From assembly GCA_051005875.1 (NCBI GenBank), contig JBPCIX010000069.1, positions 1-24,616 on the forward strand: DNA of 24,616 nt, written 5' to 3'. The notes beneath the pieces are model-generated. The model had not been told where the DNA came from. It did no database searches and worked only from the letters and a program-made list of their open reading frames with translations. The position numbers and the translations under genes were made by a program. Source of the stretch: JBPCIX01 sp051005875 (GTDB lineage: Bacteria > Actinomycetota > CADDZG01 > JAHWKV01). This document shows, one piece after another, positions 14,269 through 22,500 of this stretch; the first letter of the stretch is position 1; each line of letters opens with the position of its first letter.

Positions 14269-14294
14269 TCAGCTCGTAGGATCAGCTCGTAGGA
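14269..14294. repeat. 13-bp perfect tandem duplication across the cbbL stop codon
   Basis: TCAGCTCGTAGGA occurs twice back to back (plus strand, 14269-14281 and 14282-14294). The second copy encodes the last residues and stop of cbbL, and the first lies in the cbbL-cbbS spacer. It looks like a replication slippage product. It leaves the protein unchanged and lengthens the spacer. Confidence 0.7.
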
Positions 14295-15739
14295 GTGGGG
14301 ACCTCGACCATGTCGGGCACATCGGTCGATTCAAACTCGAAGGTGATGTCGCCCCACACGTCGAGCGCAGCGGCCAACTCTGGGCATCTTGCGCCAGCCT
14401 TTTTCAGGATGCCGGGCCCCTCCTTCATGTAGTCCCTGCCTTCGTTGCGGGCCTTCATCATGGCCTCAACCGCAACACGGTTGGCCGTTGCGCCCGCAGC
14501 GATTCCCATCGGGTGACCGATGGTGCCGCCACCGAACTGCAAGACGACGTCTTCACCGAGGTAGTGCAGCAACTGGTGCATCTGACCGGCATGGATGCCG
14601 CCCGATGCGACCGGCATTACACCCGGCATGTGGCCCCAGTCCTGGTCGAAGTAAATCCCGTTTTGCGGGTTCTTCGGCACAAAGTCGTCACGCAACGTGT
14701 CGTAGTAACCGGCGATAGCGTGCGGGTCGCCCTCGAGCTTGCCCACCACGGTACCGGCGTGAATGTGGTCGACGCCCAGCATCCGGCACCACTTCGAGAG
14801 AACCCGGAAGTTGACGCCGTGGTTCTTCTGCCGCGCATAGGTCGCATAACCGGCGCGGTGAAGGTGCAGGATCATGCTGTTCTTACGGGCCCAGTGCGAC
14901 ATTGAAGTCATGGCTGTAAAACCGATGGTGAGGTCGATCATGATGATGATCGAGCCGATTTCTTTTGCGAACTCGGCACGCTCGTACATGTCTTCCATAG
15001 TCGCCGCGGTGACGTTCAGGTAGTGACCTTTTACTTCTCCGGTCATTTCCTCGGCTCGCTTCACGGCCTCCATGCAGTACAGGTAGCGGTCGCGCCAGCG
15101 GTTGAAAGGCTGGGAGTTGATGTTCTCGTCGTCTTTGACGAAGTCCAACCCGCCGCGCAACGCCTCGGAAACGACGCGACCGTAGTTTCGGGGACTCAGA
15201 CCAAGCTTGGGCTTGGTGGTTGCGCCGAGCAGCGGACGGCCATACTTGTTCAGCATCTCGCGCTCGGTGATGATGCCGTGGGGCGGGCCCTGGAAGGTCT
15301 TCAGATAGTGGGTTGGAATCCGCATGTCCTCAAGGCGCAGAGCCTTCAAGGCCTTGAATCCGAAAACATTGCCGATGATTGAAGAGGTGAGGTTCGGAAT
15401 CGAGCCTTCTTCAAACAGATCGAGCTTGTACGCGATGTAGGCGATGTACTGTGGAGGGTTGCTGTTCGGCACCGGGTCGACCTTGTAGCACTTGCCCTGG
15501 TAGTTGTCGTAGGCGGTAAGGCGGTCGGTCCAAACCACCGTCCATGTTGCCGTCGACGATTCTCCGGCTACGGCGGCGCCGGCCTCTACGGGATCTACGC
15601 CCTGCTGGGGAGTGAGCCGAAACGCCGCAATAATGTCGGTGTCATTAGGGACGTAATCGGGCTGCCAATAGCCCATTTCTTTGTAAGGGATAACTCCAGA
15701 TAGCCACCGCGGGCGGCCTTCCTTGCTTGCTTCTGCCAT
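14282..15739 (-). CDS. cbbL: RuBisCO large subunit, form IC-like (red type)
   Basis: Fixes CO2 onto ribulose-1,5-bisphosphate. 485 residues. Active-site Lys176 is in TTKPKLGLS, the carbamylated lysine is Lys202 in DFVKDDE with Asp203 and Glu205, His294-Arg295 is in HLHRAG, His327 is in HIHAGT, and loop 6 Lys334 is in GTVVGKLEGD. Numbering in the second half equals spinach numbering. Position 298, His in spinach and usually Asn in red-type enzymes, is Tyr here. Its partner genes cbbS and cbbX follow at once. The start is ATG 15739 with GAGAGGA about 10 bases upstream. The leader carries hairpins and a palindrome (listed separately). Confidence 0.98.
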   Translation of the reverse strand: MAEASKEGRPRWLSGVIPYKEMGYWQPDYVPNDTDIIAAFRLTPQQGVDPVEAGAAVAGESSTATWTVVWTDRLTAYDNYQGKCYKVDPVPNSNPPQYIAYIAYKLDLFEEGSIPNLTSSIIGNVFGFKALKALRLEDMRIPTHYLKTFQGPPHGIITEREMLNKYGRPLLGATTKPKLGLSPRNYGRVVSEALRGGLDFVKDDENINSQPFNRWRDRYLYCMEAVKRAEEMTGEVKGHYLNVTAATMEDMYERAEFAKEIGSIIIMIDLTIGFTAMTSMSHWARKNSMILHLHRAGYATYARQKNHGVNFRVLSKWCRMLGVDHIHAGTVVGKLEGDPHAIAGYYDTLRDDFVPKNPQNGIYFDQDWGHMPGVMPVASGGIHAGQMHQLLHYLGEDVVLQFGGGTIGHPMGIAAGATANRVAVEAMMKARNEGRDYMKEGPGILKKAGARCPELAAALDVWGDITFEFESTDVPDMVEVPTPTS

Positions 15740-15761
15740 TTCCTAAGTCCTCTCGTGCTAA

Positions 15762-15795
15762 CCCCGAATGGGGGCGCAGGCAACAGACCCTGCGC
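15762..15795 (-). promoter_or_regulatory. Two adjacent hairpins in the cbbL leader
   Basis: CCCC-GAAT-GGGG (15762-15773) and GCGCAGG-N8-CCTGCGC (15774-15795) lie side by side, 23-56 bases upstream of the cbbL ATG and inside the expected 5' untranslated region. Neither is followed by a T-run. They could stabilise the mRNA or take part in leader control. Confidence 0.45.
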
Positions 15796-15798
15796 TAC

Positions 15799-15857
15799 TA
15801 GGTGATCAGACTACACTTTCGTAAGAAAGAAAACAATTTAAACTTCTTCAAGTTTAA
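15799..15857 (-). promoter_or_regulatory. cbb operon promoter region with a 20-bp palindrome
   Basis: On the minus strand TTGTTT and TAGTCT with a 17-base spacer are the best -35/-10 pair (weak -10). Upstream of it, TTAAACTT-CTTC-AAGTTTAA (15838-15857) is a perfect palindrome with 8-base arms. Its position just upstream of the -35 box is where an activator such as CbbR (LysR type) would bind. No cbbR gene is next door, so the binder is unknown. Confidence 0.45.
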
Positions 15858-16066
15858 TGACGAAAATCCTTAAGTATCAGGTACGGCATGGGACTCCGCC
15901 GCCAAATGGGCAGGCTCTCTTTAAACCCGGAGCGCCGAGGATGAATCTCAGATCTCGTTTCAGAGTAATTCAGCACTTTTTTTCGCGATGCCCATACAAA
16001 CTGGCCTTTTTTCCCGATGTTTACTGTATCGCCGTGTTAAAGAGCCAAAGAGACAAAAGGGAGCCA

Positions 16067-17218
16067 ATGGGCCGACAGGGACAGCAATTAAAGGCAGGAG
16101 GCAGGCTGGTCATCAGCCTGGCGATGTCTGTTAGCTTGCTCGCGCCCGGGGCCTCGCCGGCGTACGCGGAAGTGTTTCCGCCGCAGCTTCCGAGCCAGGA
16201 AGACATGAACCGGCTGCAAAACGAATTGGAGTCGACGCTCAAGCAGGTGCGATCCGTCCAGGCTCGCCTGGATAAGGTGGTCCGAGACTACGAGGCGGCC
16301 GAGCACAGACTCCACGCTGAGGAAGAAAAGCTGAAGGCAATGGATGGCCCGATCGCCGAGAACCAGACCAAGCAAGAGCAGCTTGAAGGCCAGCTGCTCC
16401 AATCCCAAAAAACGATCAACCACAGGGCAGCCTCGACCTACAGGTCCGAGGGCGTCGCCATGGTCAACGTGCTGCTTGCGGCAAGGACCTTCCGGGACTT
16501 CCTAACCCGGCTTGGGCTGATTAGGTCGGTTTCAACCTCGGACTCGAACGCGCTCAAACAGATCCGTACCTTAAAAGGTGACGCAATCGGAGTGAGGGCA
16601 CAGTTAGAAGAGCAAAAGGCCGCCAAGGCGCGGCAGGTGGCCGAGATAGCCAAACAGCAAGCCGACCTGAACGCTCAGCAAGGCAAGGTCCAGGCGTCGT
16701 TGGCTGGTCTGGGACGCCAGTTTGATGTGGTTCGAGCTGAGATCAGCAAGCGAAAGTCCGGCTTCGCTTTCCCGGTAGCAGCCCCTTATTCGTATGTCAA
16801 TACTTTTGGCGCGCCGCGCATGGAGGGGAGCGTTTTCTTTCACCGCCACGAGGGCACCGACATTTTCGCCCCCAGCGGAACCCCGTTGCTGGCCGTCGTC
16901 GACGGCATTATCGAGAACGTCGGCACCGCCACGCTGGGGGGAACCAAGCTTTGGCTTCGATCCCCCGGCGACAACTGGAGTTACTACTACGCCCATCTTT
17001 CCGGGTATGCCCCAGGCATCGGCAACGGTGTTCAGGTTCGCAAGGGCGACGTTGTGGGTTACGTGGGCAACACCGGCAACGCTAGAACCACTCCCCCACA
17101 CTTGCATTTCGAAACTCGCATGCCACCGGGCCCAGAGGCGACCGGGCCGTACCTGTTCGGCCAGGCTGCCAACCCCTTCCCAATTCTTAGACGCGTTGAT
17201 CCGCTGGCCAAAAATTAG
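16067..17218 (+). CDS. Secreted M23 (LytM-type) peptidoglycan peptidase with coiled coil
   Basis: 383 residues from ATG 16067, chosen because a signal peptide follows directly (basic start, LVISLAMSVSLLAPG, then a likely cut after SPAYA) and AGGGAG precedes it. The frame is open to 15857, but that part has no such features. Residues about 45-245 form a coiled coil (QNELESTLKQVRSVQARLDK, EEEKLKAMDG and a second helix), as in EnvC/NlpD-like activators and RipC-like hydrolases. The C-terminal M23 domain keeps its zinc ligands, HEGTD (His261, Asp265) and HLH (His345-His347), so it should be an active endopeptidase cutting cell-wall cross-links. Confidence 0.93.
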   Translation: MGRQGQQLKAGGRLVISLAMSVSLLAPGASPAYAEVFPPQLPSQEDMNRLQNELESTLKQVRSVQARLDKVVRDYEAAEHRLHAEEEKLKAMDGPIAENQTKQEQLEGQLLQSQKTINHRAASTYRSEGVAMVNVLLAARTFRDFLTRLGLIRSVSTSDSNALKQIRTLKGDAIGVRAQLEEQKAAKARQVAEIAKQQADLNAQQGKVQASLAGLGRQFDVVRAEISKRKSGFAFPVAAPYSYVNTFGAPRMEGSVFFHRHEGTDIFAPSGTPLLAVVDGIIENVGTATLGGTKLWLRSPGDNWSYYYAHLSGYAPGIGNGVQVRKGDVVGYVGNTGNARTTPPHLHFETRMPPGPEATGPYLFGQAANPFPILRRVDPLAKN

Positions 17219-17223
17219 GCGAT

Positions 17224-17451
17224 ATGGCTATTTCAAGCGAGGCGGTAAGCGTTCCAGCGGATCAACTCTGCTTCGGTCCCCAACAGGAGGTCCTCTCCGA
17301 GGCAGAGCCCCAGCCGCAGCAACTTCCGCTCTTGCCAGACCCCCAACCGTGGGAATTAGAAGCAGCGCCGGGCATTCCGCACTCGTCTGGCCGGAAGGCT
17401 CGCAAGCACGCCAGAGAAGGCACGAGCCCGGGCCAAACCAGCCTTTTTTAA
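17224..17451 (+). CDS. Doubtful small ORF after the M23 gene
   Basis: 75 codons starting 5 bases after the M23 stop, with AGG 5 bases before the ATG. The product is Pro/Gln/Glu-rich, without clear folded segments or recognisable family, and the 3' half overlaps the terminator-like structure at 17388-17449. It may be non-coding. The rest of the 286-base gap to the next gene holds no other feature that I can support. Confidence 0.2.
   Translation: MAISSEAVSVPADQLCFGPQQEVLSEAEPQPQQLPLLPDPQPWELEAAPGIPHSSGRKARKHAREGTSPGQTSLF
17388..17449 (+). terminator. Possible terminator downstream of the M23 gene
   Basis: TGGCC pairs with GGCCA (17388-17392 with 17431-17435), and inside it GGCTCG pairs with CGAGCC (17397-17402 with 17423-17428). 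An inner GCC/GGC closes the loop. A run of six T follows at 17444-17449. The stem is interrupted and the T-run begins 9 bases after it, so this is a moderate candidate. Confidence 0.4.
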
Positions 17452-17504
17452 TCCCCTCGCGCAATTGTCCCTTTGTTGTCGGTCGTTGCTTCTAATATGC
17501 CCGT

Positions 17505-18359
17505 ATGGAGAAAAAAGTGGATGACGAAACGGGGGCGGTCGAAAGCTTGCTCGTTCCCCTTTCGCCCTCCAGGGCTTCTGACTTTAAGAATTGCCCCCAG
17601 TTGTTCAAATTCAGGGTCATCGACCGGCTGCCCGAGCCTGCCGATATCTACAGCGCCCGCGGATCCTTGGTCCATGCCGTCTTGGAATCACTTCTGCGGC
17701 TCGACCCCGCCGCCAGAACCATCGGGTACGCACACGGCGCCCTTGCCGATCACTGGGCCGAGCTAAAGGCGCTCGAAGAATTCGCAGCCGTCGAGCTTGA
17801 TCCGGCCGAAGAGCTCGCTTGGCTCGACAGCTGCCGGCAACTTCTTTCCAACTATTTCGATATTGAAGATCCGTGCACGATCAGCCCAGAAGAGCTGGAA
17901 TGGTGGGTGGAGCACGAGGGAGATACAGCATTTCTGCGCGGCATTATCGACAGGGTCGAGGTAATGCCGGGCGGCGAGTGGATACTGAGCGACTACAAAA
18001 CGGGCCGATCGCCCAGCGAGACCTACGCGCTGGGCTCCTTCTTCGGGTTGAAGTTCTATGCTCTGGTCTGCTGGCGAGCGTTCGGCAAGATGCCGGCGAT
18101 GCTGCGCCTTTTGCATCTCAAGGAGCCCGAGGTCATAACGCTCGTCCCATCCCAGCAGATGCTCGAAGGGCTCGAACGTCAGTTAAACGCCATCGCCAAG
18201 GCAATAGGGCGCGCACATGAAAAAGACGACTGGCGCCCACACCCCAGCCGCCTCTGCGATTGGTGTCCACACCAGGCCATTTGCCCGGCCTTTCCGGTGA
18301 CCGCCGGTTCGCCGGCCGATCCCGGTGTGGGCCAGGAGCTCGCATCGCAAGTTACCTAG
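17505..18359 (+). CDS. RecB-like PD-(D/E)XK nuclease with Fe-S cluster cysteines
   Basis: 284 residues. Nuclease motifs are GSLVHAVLE (His57), GIIDRVE (Asp149) and ILSDYKTG (Asp163, Lys165). Four cysteines, Cys30 (KNCPQLF) and Cys251, Cys254 and Cys260 (CDWCPHQAICPAF), match the N- and C-terminal clamp of a 4Fe-4S cluster as in AddB and Cas4. It is a single nuclease domain without helicase and no CRISPR array is nearby, so it belongs to the stand-alone RecB-family exonucleases common in actinobacteria, probably for DNA repair. ATG 17505 is used; its ribosome binding site is not strong. Confidence 0.9.
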   Translation: MEKKVDDETGAVESLLVPLSPSRASDFKNCPQLFKFRVIDRLPEPADIYSARGSLVHAVLESLLRLDPAARTIGYAHGALADHWAELKALEEFAAVELDPAEELAWLDSCRQLLSNYFDIEDPCTISPEELEWWVEHEGDTAFLRGIIDRVEVMPGGEWILSDYKTGRSPSETYALGSFFGLKFYALVCWRAFGKMPAMLRLLHLKEPEVITLVPSQQMLEGLERQLNAIAKAIGRAHEKDDWRPHPSRLCDWCPHQAICPAFPVTAGSPADPGVGQELASQVT

Positions 18360-18374
18360 CCTGATGTCGCACTA

Positions 18375-18842
18375 GTGGCACGTCCCATCACAATTGAGAC
18401 TTCCATCTTCATCGACGCTCCTCCTGCCAGAGTTTGGCCTCACCTTGTCGATTGGGAACATCTGGGGGATTGGATGAAAGAGGGAAAATCCTTTCGGCTC
18501 ACTTCCCACCAGCGCGAGGGAGTGGGCGTCACGGCGGAAGCCACCATCAAGGTCGGCGGAATAGTCACTAACGACGCGATCGAGGTCACGCAGTGGGCGC
18601 CCCCCGAGCTCCTAGAAATCGAGCACAAGGGCTGGGTCAGCGGCATCGGTTTCATGCAGTGCCTCGCAAAGGACGCAGGTACCCGCATGTACTGGCGCGA
18701 GACTTTGGCTCCACCACTGGGAATTCTGGGCGCAATCGGGATCCGCGCGTTTAAGCCCGTCTTGACCCGCATCTTCGTAAGGGACCTTGGGCTCTTGAAG
18801 CAGTTGGTCGAAGGTAAAGCCCGCAATGCTCCCTCTGGATAG
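18375..18842 (+). CDS. SRPBCC (START-like) family protein
   Basis: 155 residues. The start is typical of polyketide-cyclase/dehydrase-like SRPBCC proteins: ETSIFIDAPPARVWPHLVDWEHLGDWM. Strands with TSHQREGVGVTAEATIKV and a long C-terminal helix (FVRDLGLLKQLVEGKA) follow. These proteins bind hydrophobic ligands in a deep cavity. GTG 18375 begins 15 bases after the nuclease stop, suggesting co-transcription. The specific ligand is not predictable. Confidence 0.85.
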   Translation: MARPITIETSIFIDAPPARVWPHLVDWEHLGDWMKEGKSFRLTSHQREGVGVTAEATIKVGGIVTNDAIEVTQWAPPELLEIEHKGWVSGIGFMQCLAKDAGTRMYWRETLAPPLGILGAIGIRAFKPVLTRIFVRDLGLLKQLVEGKARNAPSG

Positions 18843-19434
18843 AGTAGTAAGAATGGCCCGCAAAGCCGGTTCCCAAGACCTATTCGCTCGATGGGTGTTT
18901 GTCGTCTATCTGCCTTTGGGCTTGCTGGCAGTCGCGTTAGCGCTAATGTCGTTTGGGATCCTGCCCGGCTGGGCTATCTGGTTAACAGGGCTGCTCGCGG
19001 CCTACGACATCCTGCCCGCACGGCTGTTGCTCGAAAGAAGGCGCAAGGGTCTGGGGATACCACTACCCCGCAAGATCCTTACGGGAGTGGCGGCTCTTTC
19101 GGCTCTTTTGATAATCGGGATTATTTTGTTCGTTTTGGGAATGGGCAAAGTGAATTCGTCTCAGGGACTTGTGATGGTATTTGCCGGGGGCGTGCTGATT
19201 ATTTTGGCTGTTACGGTCCCGACATTTCGATTCATCGACATAATCCTGAGGCTGGGAGGCCGGATGGTGGGACGGATCCTCAACCCCGGCAAAACGCGCA
19301 AAGCCGCCTCGCGCAAGCCCACTGTACGGAAAGCCTCGGTTCGCACACCGCCCGCTAAAAAGTCCGGATCTGCGAGAAAGCCGGCCCGACGGACGCCCCG
19401 CCAGGCAAGCAGGCCGGCTCGCCGGCGCCACTAG
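18826..19434 (+). CDS. Four-helix membrane protein with a histone-like basic tail
   Basis: 202 residues. Hydrophobic segments occur at about 23-43, 46-64, 84-106 and 113-140. The last 50 residues are a Lys/Arg/Ala/Pro/Ser-rich tail (SRKPTVRKASVRTPPAKKS, then more of the same), as in histone H1-like tails. The tail could bind DNA, RNA or acidic cell-wall polymers from the membrane. ATG 18826 overlaps the SRPBCC gene by 17 bases and ATG 18853 would not overlap; the choice is open. The positive-inside rule predicts that the tail is cytoplasmic. Confidence 0.7.
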   Translation: MLPLDRVVRMARKAGSQDLFARWVFVVYLPLGLLAVALALMSFGILPGWAIWLTGLLAAYDILPARLLLERRRKGLGIPLPRKILTGVAALSALLIIGIILFVLGMGKVNSSQGLVMVFAGGVLIILAVTVPTFRFIDIILRLGGRMVGRILNPGKTRKAASRKPTVRKASVRTPPAKKSGSARKPARRTPRQASRPARRRH

Positions 19435-19523
19435 CATCGCGCTAATGGGGTCCTACCGTTCGACGGAAATTTCCGCGAAGCTGTTAGACCACCCCCAGGC
19501 TGGGCAAGAGCGCCTACGCCCCG

Positions 19524-22500
19524 TTAGGCGAGAACCTGCACCATCTCCGCGATTACCTTGAACTCGTCATCCGGCACATCGTGAAGCACGATGGGGTCAA
19601 ACTCCGGGTTGATCGATTCAAGTCGAATCTCCACATGACGCCACGAACCGTCGAATTCTTCCTTGGTGCTGAAAAAACGCTTGACTGTGTAACTGCCGCC
19701 GTTCTCCGGATCTGAGATTGCGTGATGCTGGACAAGTAAGATCTTGCCCTGGCGGGTACCCTGCACCGGGCCGCGGAAAAGGCAGTATGACGGGTCGGGT
19801 ATCAAAGGCATCATCGAGCGCCCGAGCACCTTGCCAACGAACATTCCCTTCTTGAATGGGTGTGTTGTCTCAAAGGTGACCCAACCTAAGGGCTCGACCT
19901 CCTGCGTCTCGCCGAAGGCTCCTGCGGCTGCGCGCAAACCGACCAGGGGCACGCAGGTCGTGTTGCGCTCCGCATCCGTTGGTTCCACCATTTCAAACGG
20001 AACCAGCTCGGCCTGCGCCTCCTGCGGTAACGGACTCACGGCACTAAGGCCCCGGCTTGCCAGGTACAGGGGGATTTCCTCTTCCGGTATCGCCCTCGTC
20101 GAGTTGTTCATCCGGGCATATAAGACTCTGGTTCCCTTGGCTGTGCTTACCCACGCCGGTGTCGAGGCCGACGGCGCATTGACACGGCAGATTTCCTTCT
20201 CTTGATAGACCACTACCCGTGCGTTGGTTCGAGCGACGGCCGCTTCTCCCAGGGCGTTTATCAAACGGGTTGTCAGCCAATTAACGAAGCCATCGCCGTT
20301 AGGGGGTTTCACGAGTGCATAGTCATGGTCCAGCCCCACTGCAGATCGATCCGGGCCTATCCCGATCAGCAAAGTCCCGCCGTCCGAGTTGAGGAAGCCG
20401 GCGACCGTCTTCACCACCGCATCCTCCATCCGCGGGTCCTTCTTACCTTCCTGTAGGTTCCATCGGGCGGTCGACTTGAATTCAATCCGGTCATCCTCGT
20501 CATTTGCAATCAACTCTTCAATTGTTCTTGTGTAAACGGGGGCCGAGCCCCCCAGCTCGCGAGCGATTAATGCCGCAAATTCGGCGTCAACCCTGATTCG
20601 CTCGACTACCTGATTCGTAAGCACTTCGTCGGCGGTTCCCGGCACACTGACGGCCCCGAAGCGGACTGGAGGTGAAATCTCGTCCGTGATGTACACGTTG
20701 GAACCATCGTCGCCGTAGGCGTTGAGGACGTGATTGAAAATAAGGTCCACTTTGGCGTTGAACATCGCCGGCGGATAGGGATCTGGAGGCAGCTGCTCGT
20801 CAAGCACGTTACGAATTGCCACTTGGATGTCGGCAAAAGTGTTTGCCTTACGCCGCCAGTCCATCACAAGCTTTTCGTGTAGATGGACCAACAGCTTTTT
20901 GGCGCTTTGCTTGACCTGCCGACGCTGGGCCTCATCGAGAGTTGGATCTGGCTTGGTCAGCAGGTCGAATAAGGCTAATTCCTCTTCTGTCATATCCTGC
21001 TCAACCGCTCTTCGTTCCTCGGCGCTTAAGTCCCCAGAAAGGCTAATGAGACGGCGTAAATACTCGTCGATGTTCACGCTGCCCTCGTTGTACTCGGCGA
21101 TCAAAGCCTCGATGCGCTCAACCAGCTCGTGCCGCGTTGGATTCCGGGTTGCGGCGCCGATCGCCCGGCGCTTAATAAGGGCCGCCAGCCGTTCCGTCTC
21201 GGCCCTTTTCCGGCCCGCAAACCTCGCTGAGAGGGCTTCGAAGTCGATTTTTGATAGGTCGATGACCGGGTCCGGATCGGCACCCTCCGCCGCCGCACGG
21301 ATCACATACTCCTCGGCCCCAACTGAGCGATCAAGCAGCAGATCAACAGCATTCGCCAACTCGCCGATCTCCTGGCGTTCCGGTCTGACCAGGTCCGCGA
21401 TTCGCTCTGCAATGACTCTGATAACCGCAACCATGGGCTGGTGAATCGTGGCGGCTGGATCCGGCAAAACGGCCTTGAAAAGCTTTCTCGCCGTGCGGGC
21501 CAGCGCCATGAACTCTTCTCGCAACTGATTATCGACCAGAAGGCTCTCTACCGCGGAGTCGCGAAGAGCTATGAATGCGAAGCCTGAGGCCTCGCGCAGG
21601 TCGTCCAGATCAATGTCGTACCGCTCGCAAAATTCCGCCACAGCTTCCACTGCACTCGCAAGCGCGCTCACCAATTCGTCCTTTTGCTGAATGAGTGAAT
21701 CAATCTCGCCGCTCGCCGCTCCGTAGATTGCGAGGGCTCGCTCCAGGTCCCTAAACACTCCGATGTAATCGACGATCAAGCCGTTTTCCTTGTCTGGGAA
21801 GACGCGGTTAGCGCGGGCAATCGTCTGCATGAGCGTATGGTTGCGCATCGGCCGGTCCAGGTAGATGGTTGAGCAACTGGGAGCATCGAACCCGGTCATC
21901 CACATCGCGCAGACGAATACCAGCCTTAGGGGATGGTCGGGGTCTTTGAAGTCAAGGTCCAGGGACTCGTTGTTCATGCGTTCCCGGTGAGGGCGAATGT
22001 CCAAGCCCAGGCGCTTCATGTCTGCAATCTCGTTTTGTCCCTGGCTGACAACCAGAGCCATGTCTGTACTCTGCATAAACTCCATCTGGCTCTGAAGCCA
22101 AGGCCGCTCAAGCTCGGGGGTTTCATTCAGCTGCCGCCGAAGTTCGGCGAGATACAGGTCCCATTCTTCTTTGACCATGTCGTGCATGCGCAGCGCCGTC
22201 GCCTTATCGATGCCCACGTACATCCCCTTGCCGCGAAAGCCCCGTCCGGTGAAATGGCGGACTATGTCCTTGGCTATTGTTCGAAGCCTCTCTGCGCGAG
22301 TGATTAACGCATATTCCCGTCCAAATCGACGGACGAGCTGGCCCTCGGTTTCGTCGTCGAGTTCAGCGTCCTCAACCAGAGCCGTCAATTCCTCGTCGAA
22401 GTTTTCGTTGACTATCTGAAGCTCTGGAATGCGGTTTTCGTAGTAAAGAGGAACCGTGGCGCCATCGACTATCGCCTCGCTAAAGTCGTAAGTGCTCACG

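Noticed and set aside
13218..14279. 353-codon open frame antisense to cbbX and cbbS
   Set aside because: It spans two certain genes on the opposite strand and has no recognisable domain.
17505..18359. Cas4 and a nearby CRISPR system
   Set aside because: The Fe-S cysteines resemble Cas4, but there is no repeat array and no cas gene in the window. A stand-alone RecB-like nuclease is the simpler reading.
19435..19523. Small gene or att site between the membrane protein and hsdR
   Set aside because: No start with ribosome binding site, tRNA fragment or repeat was found. The region appears to be a plain convergent intergenic gap.
20827..21444. 205-codon antisense open frame inside hsdR
   Set aside because: The Ser/Arg-rich product mirrors codon bias of the hsdR strand, with no start signal.
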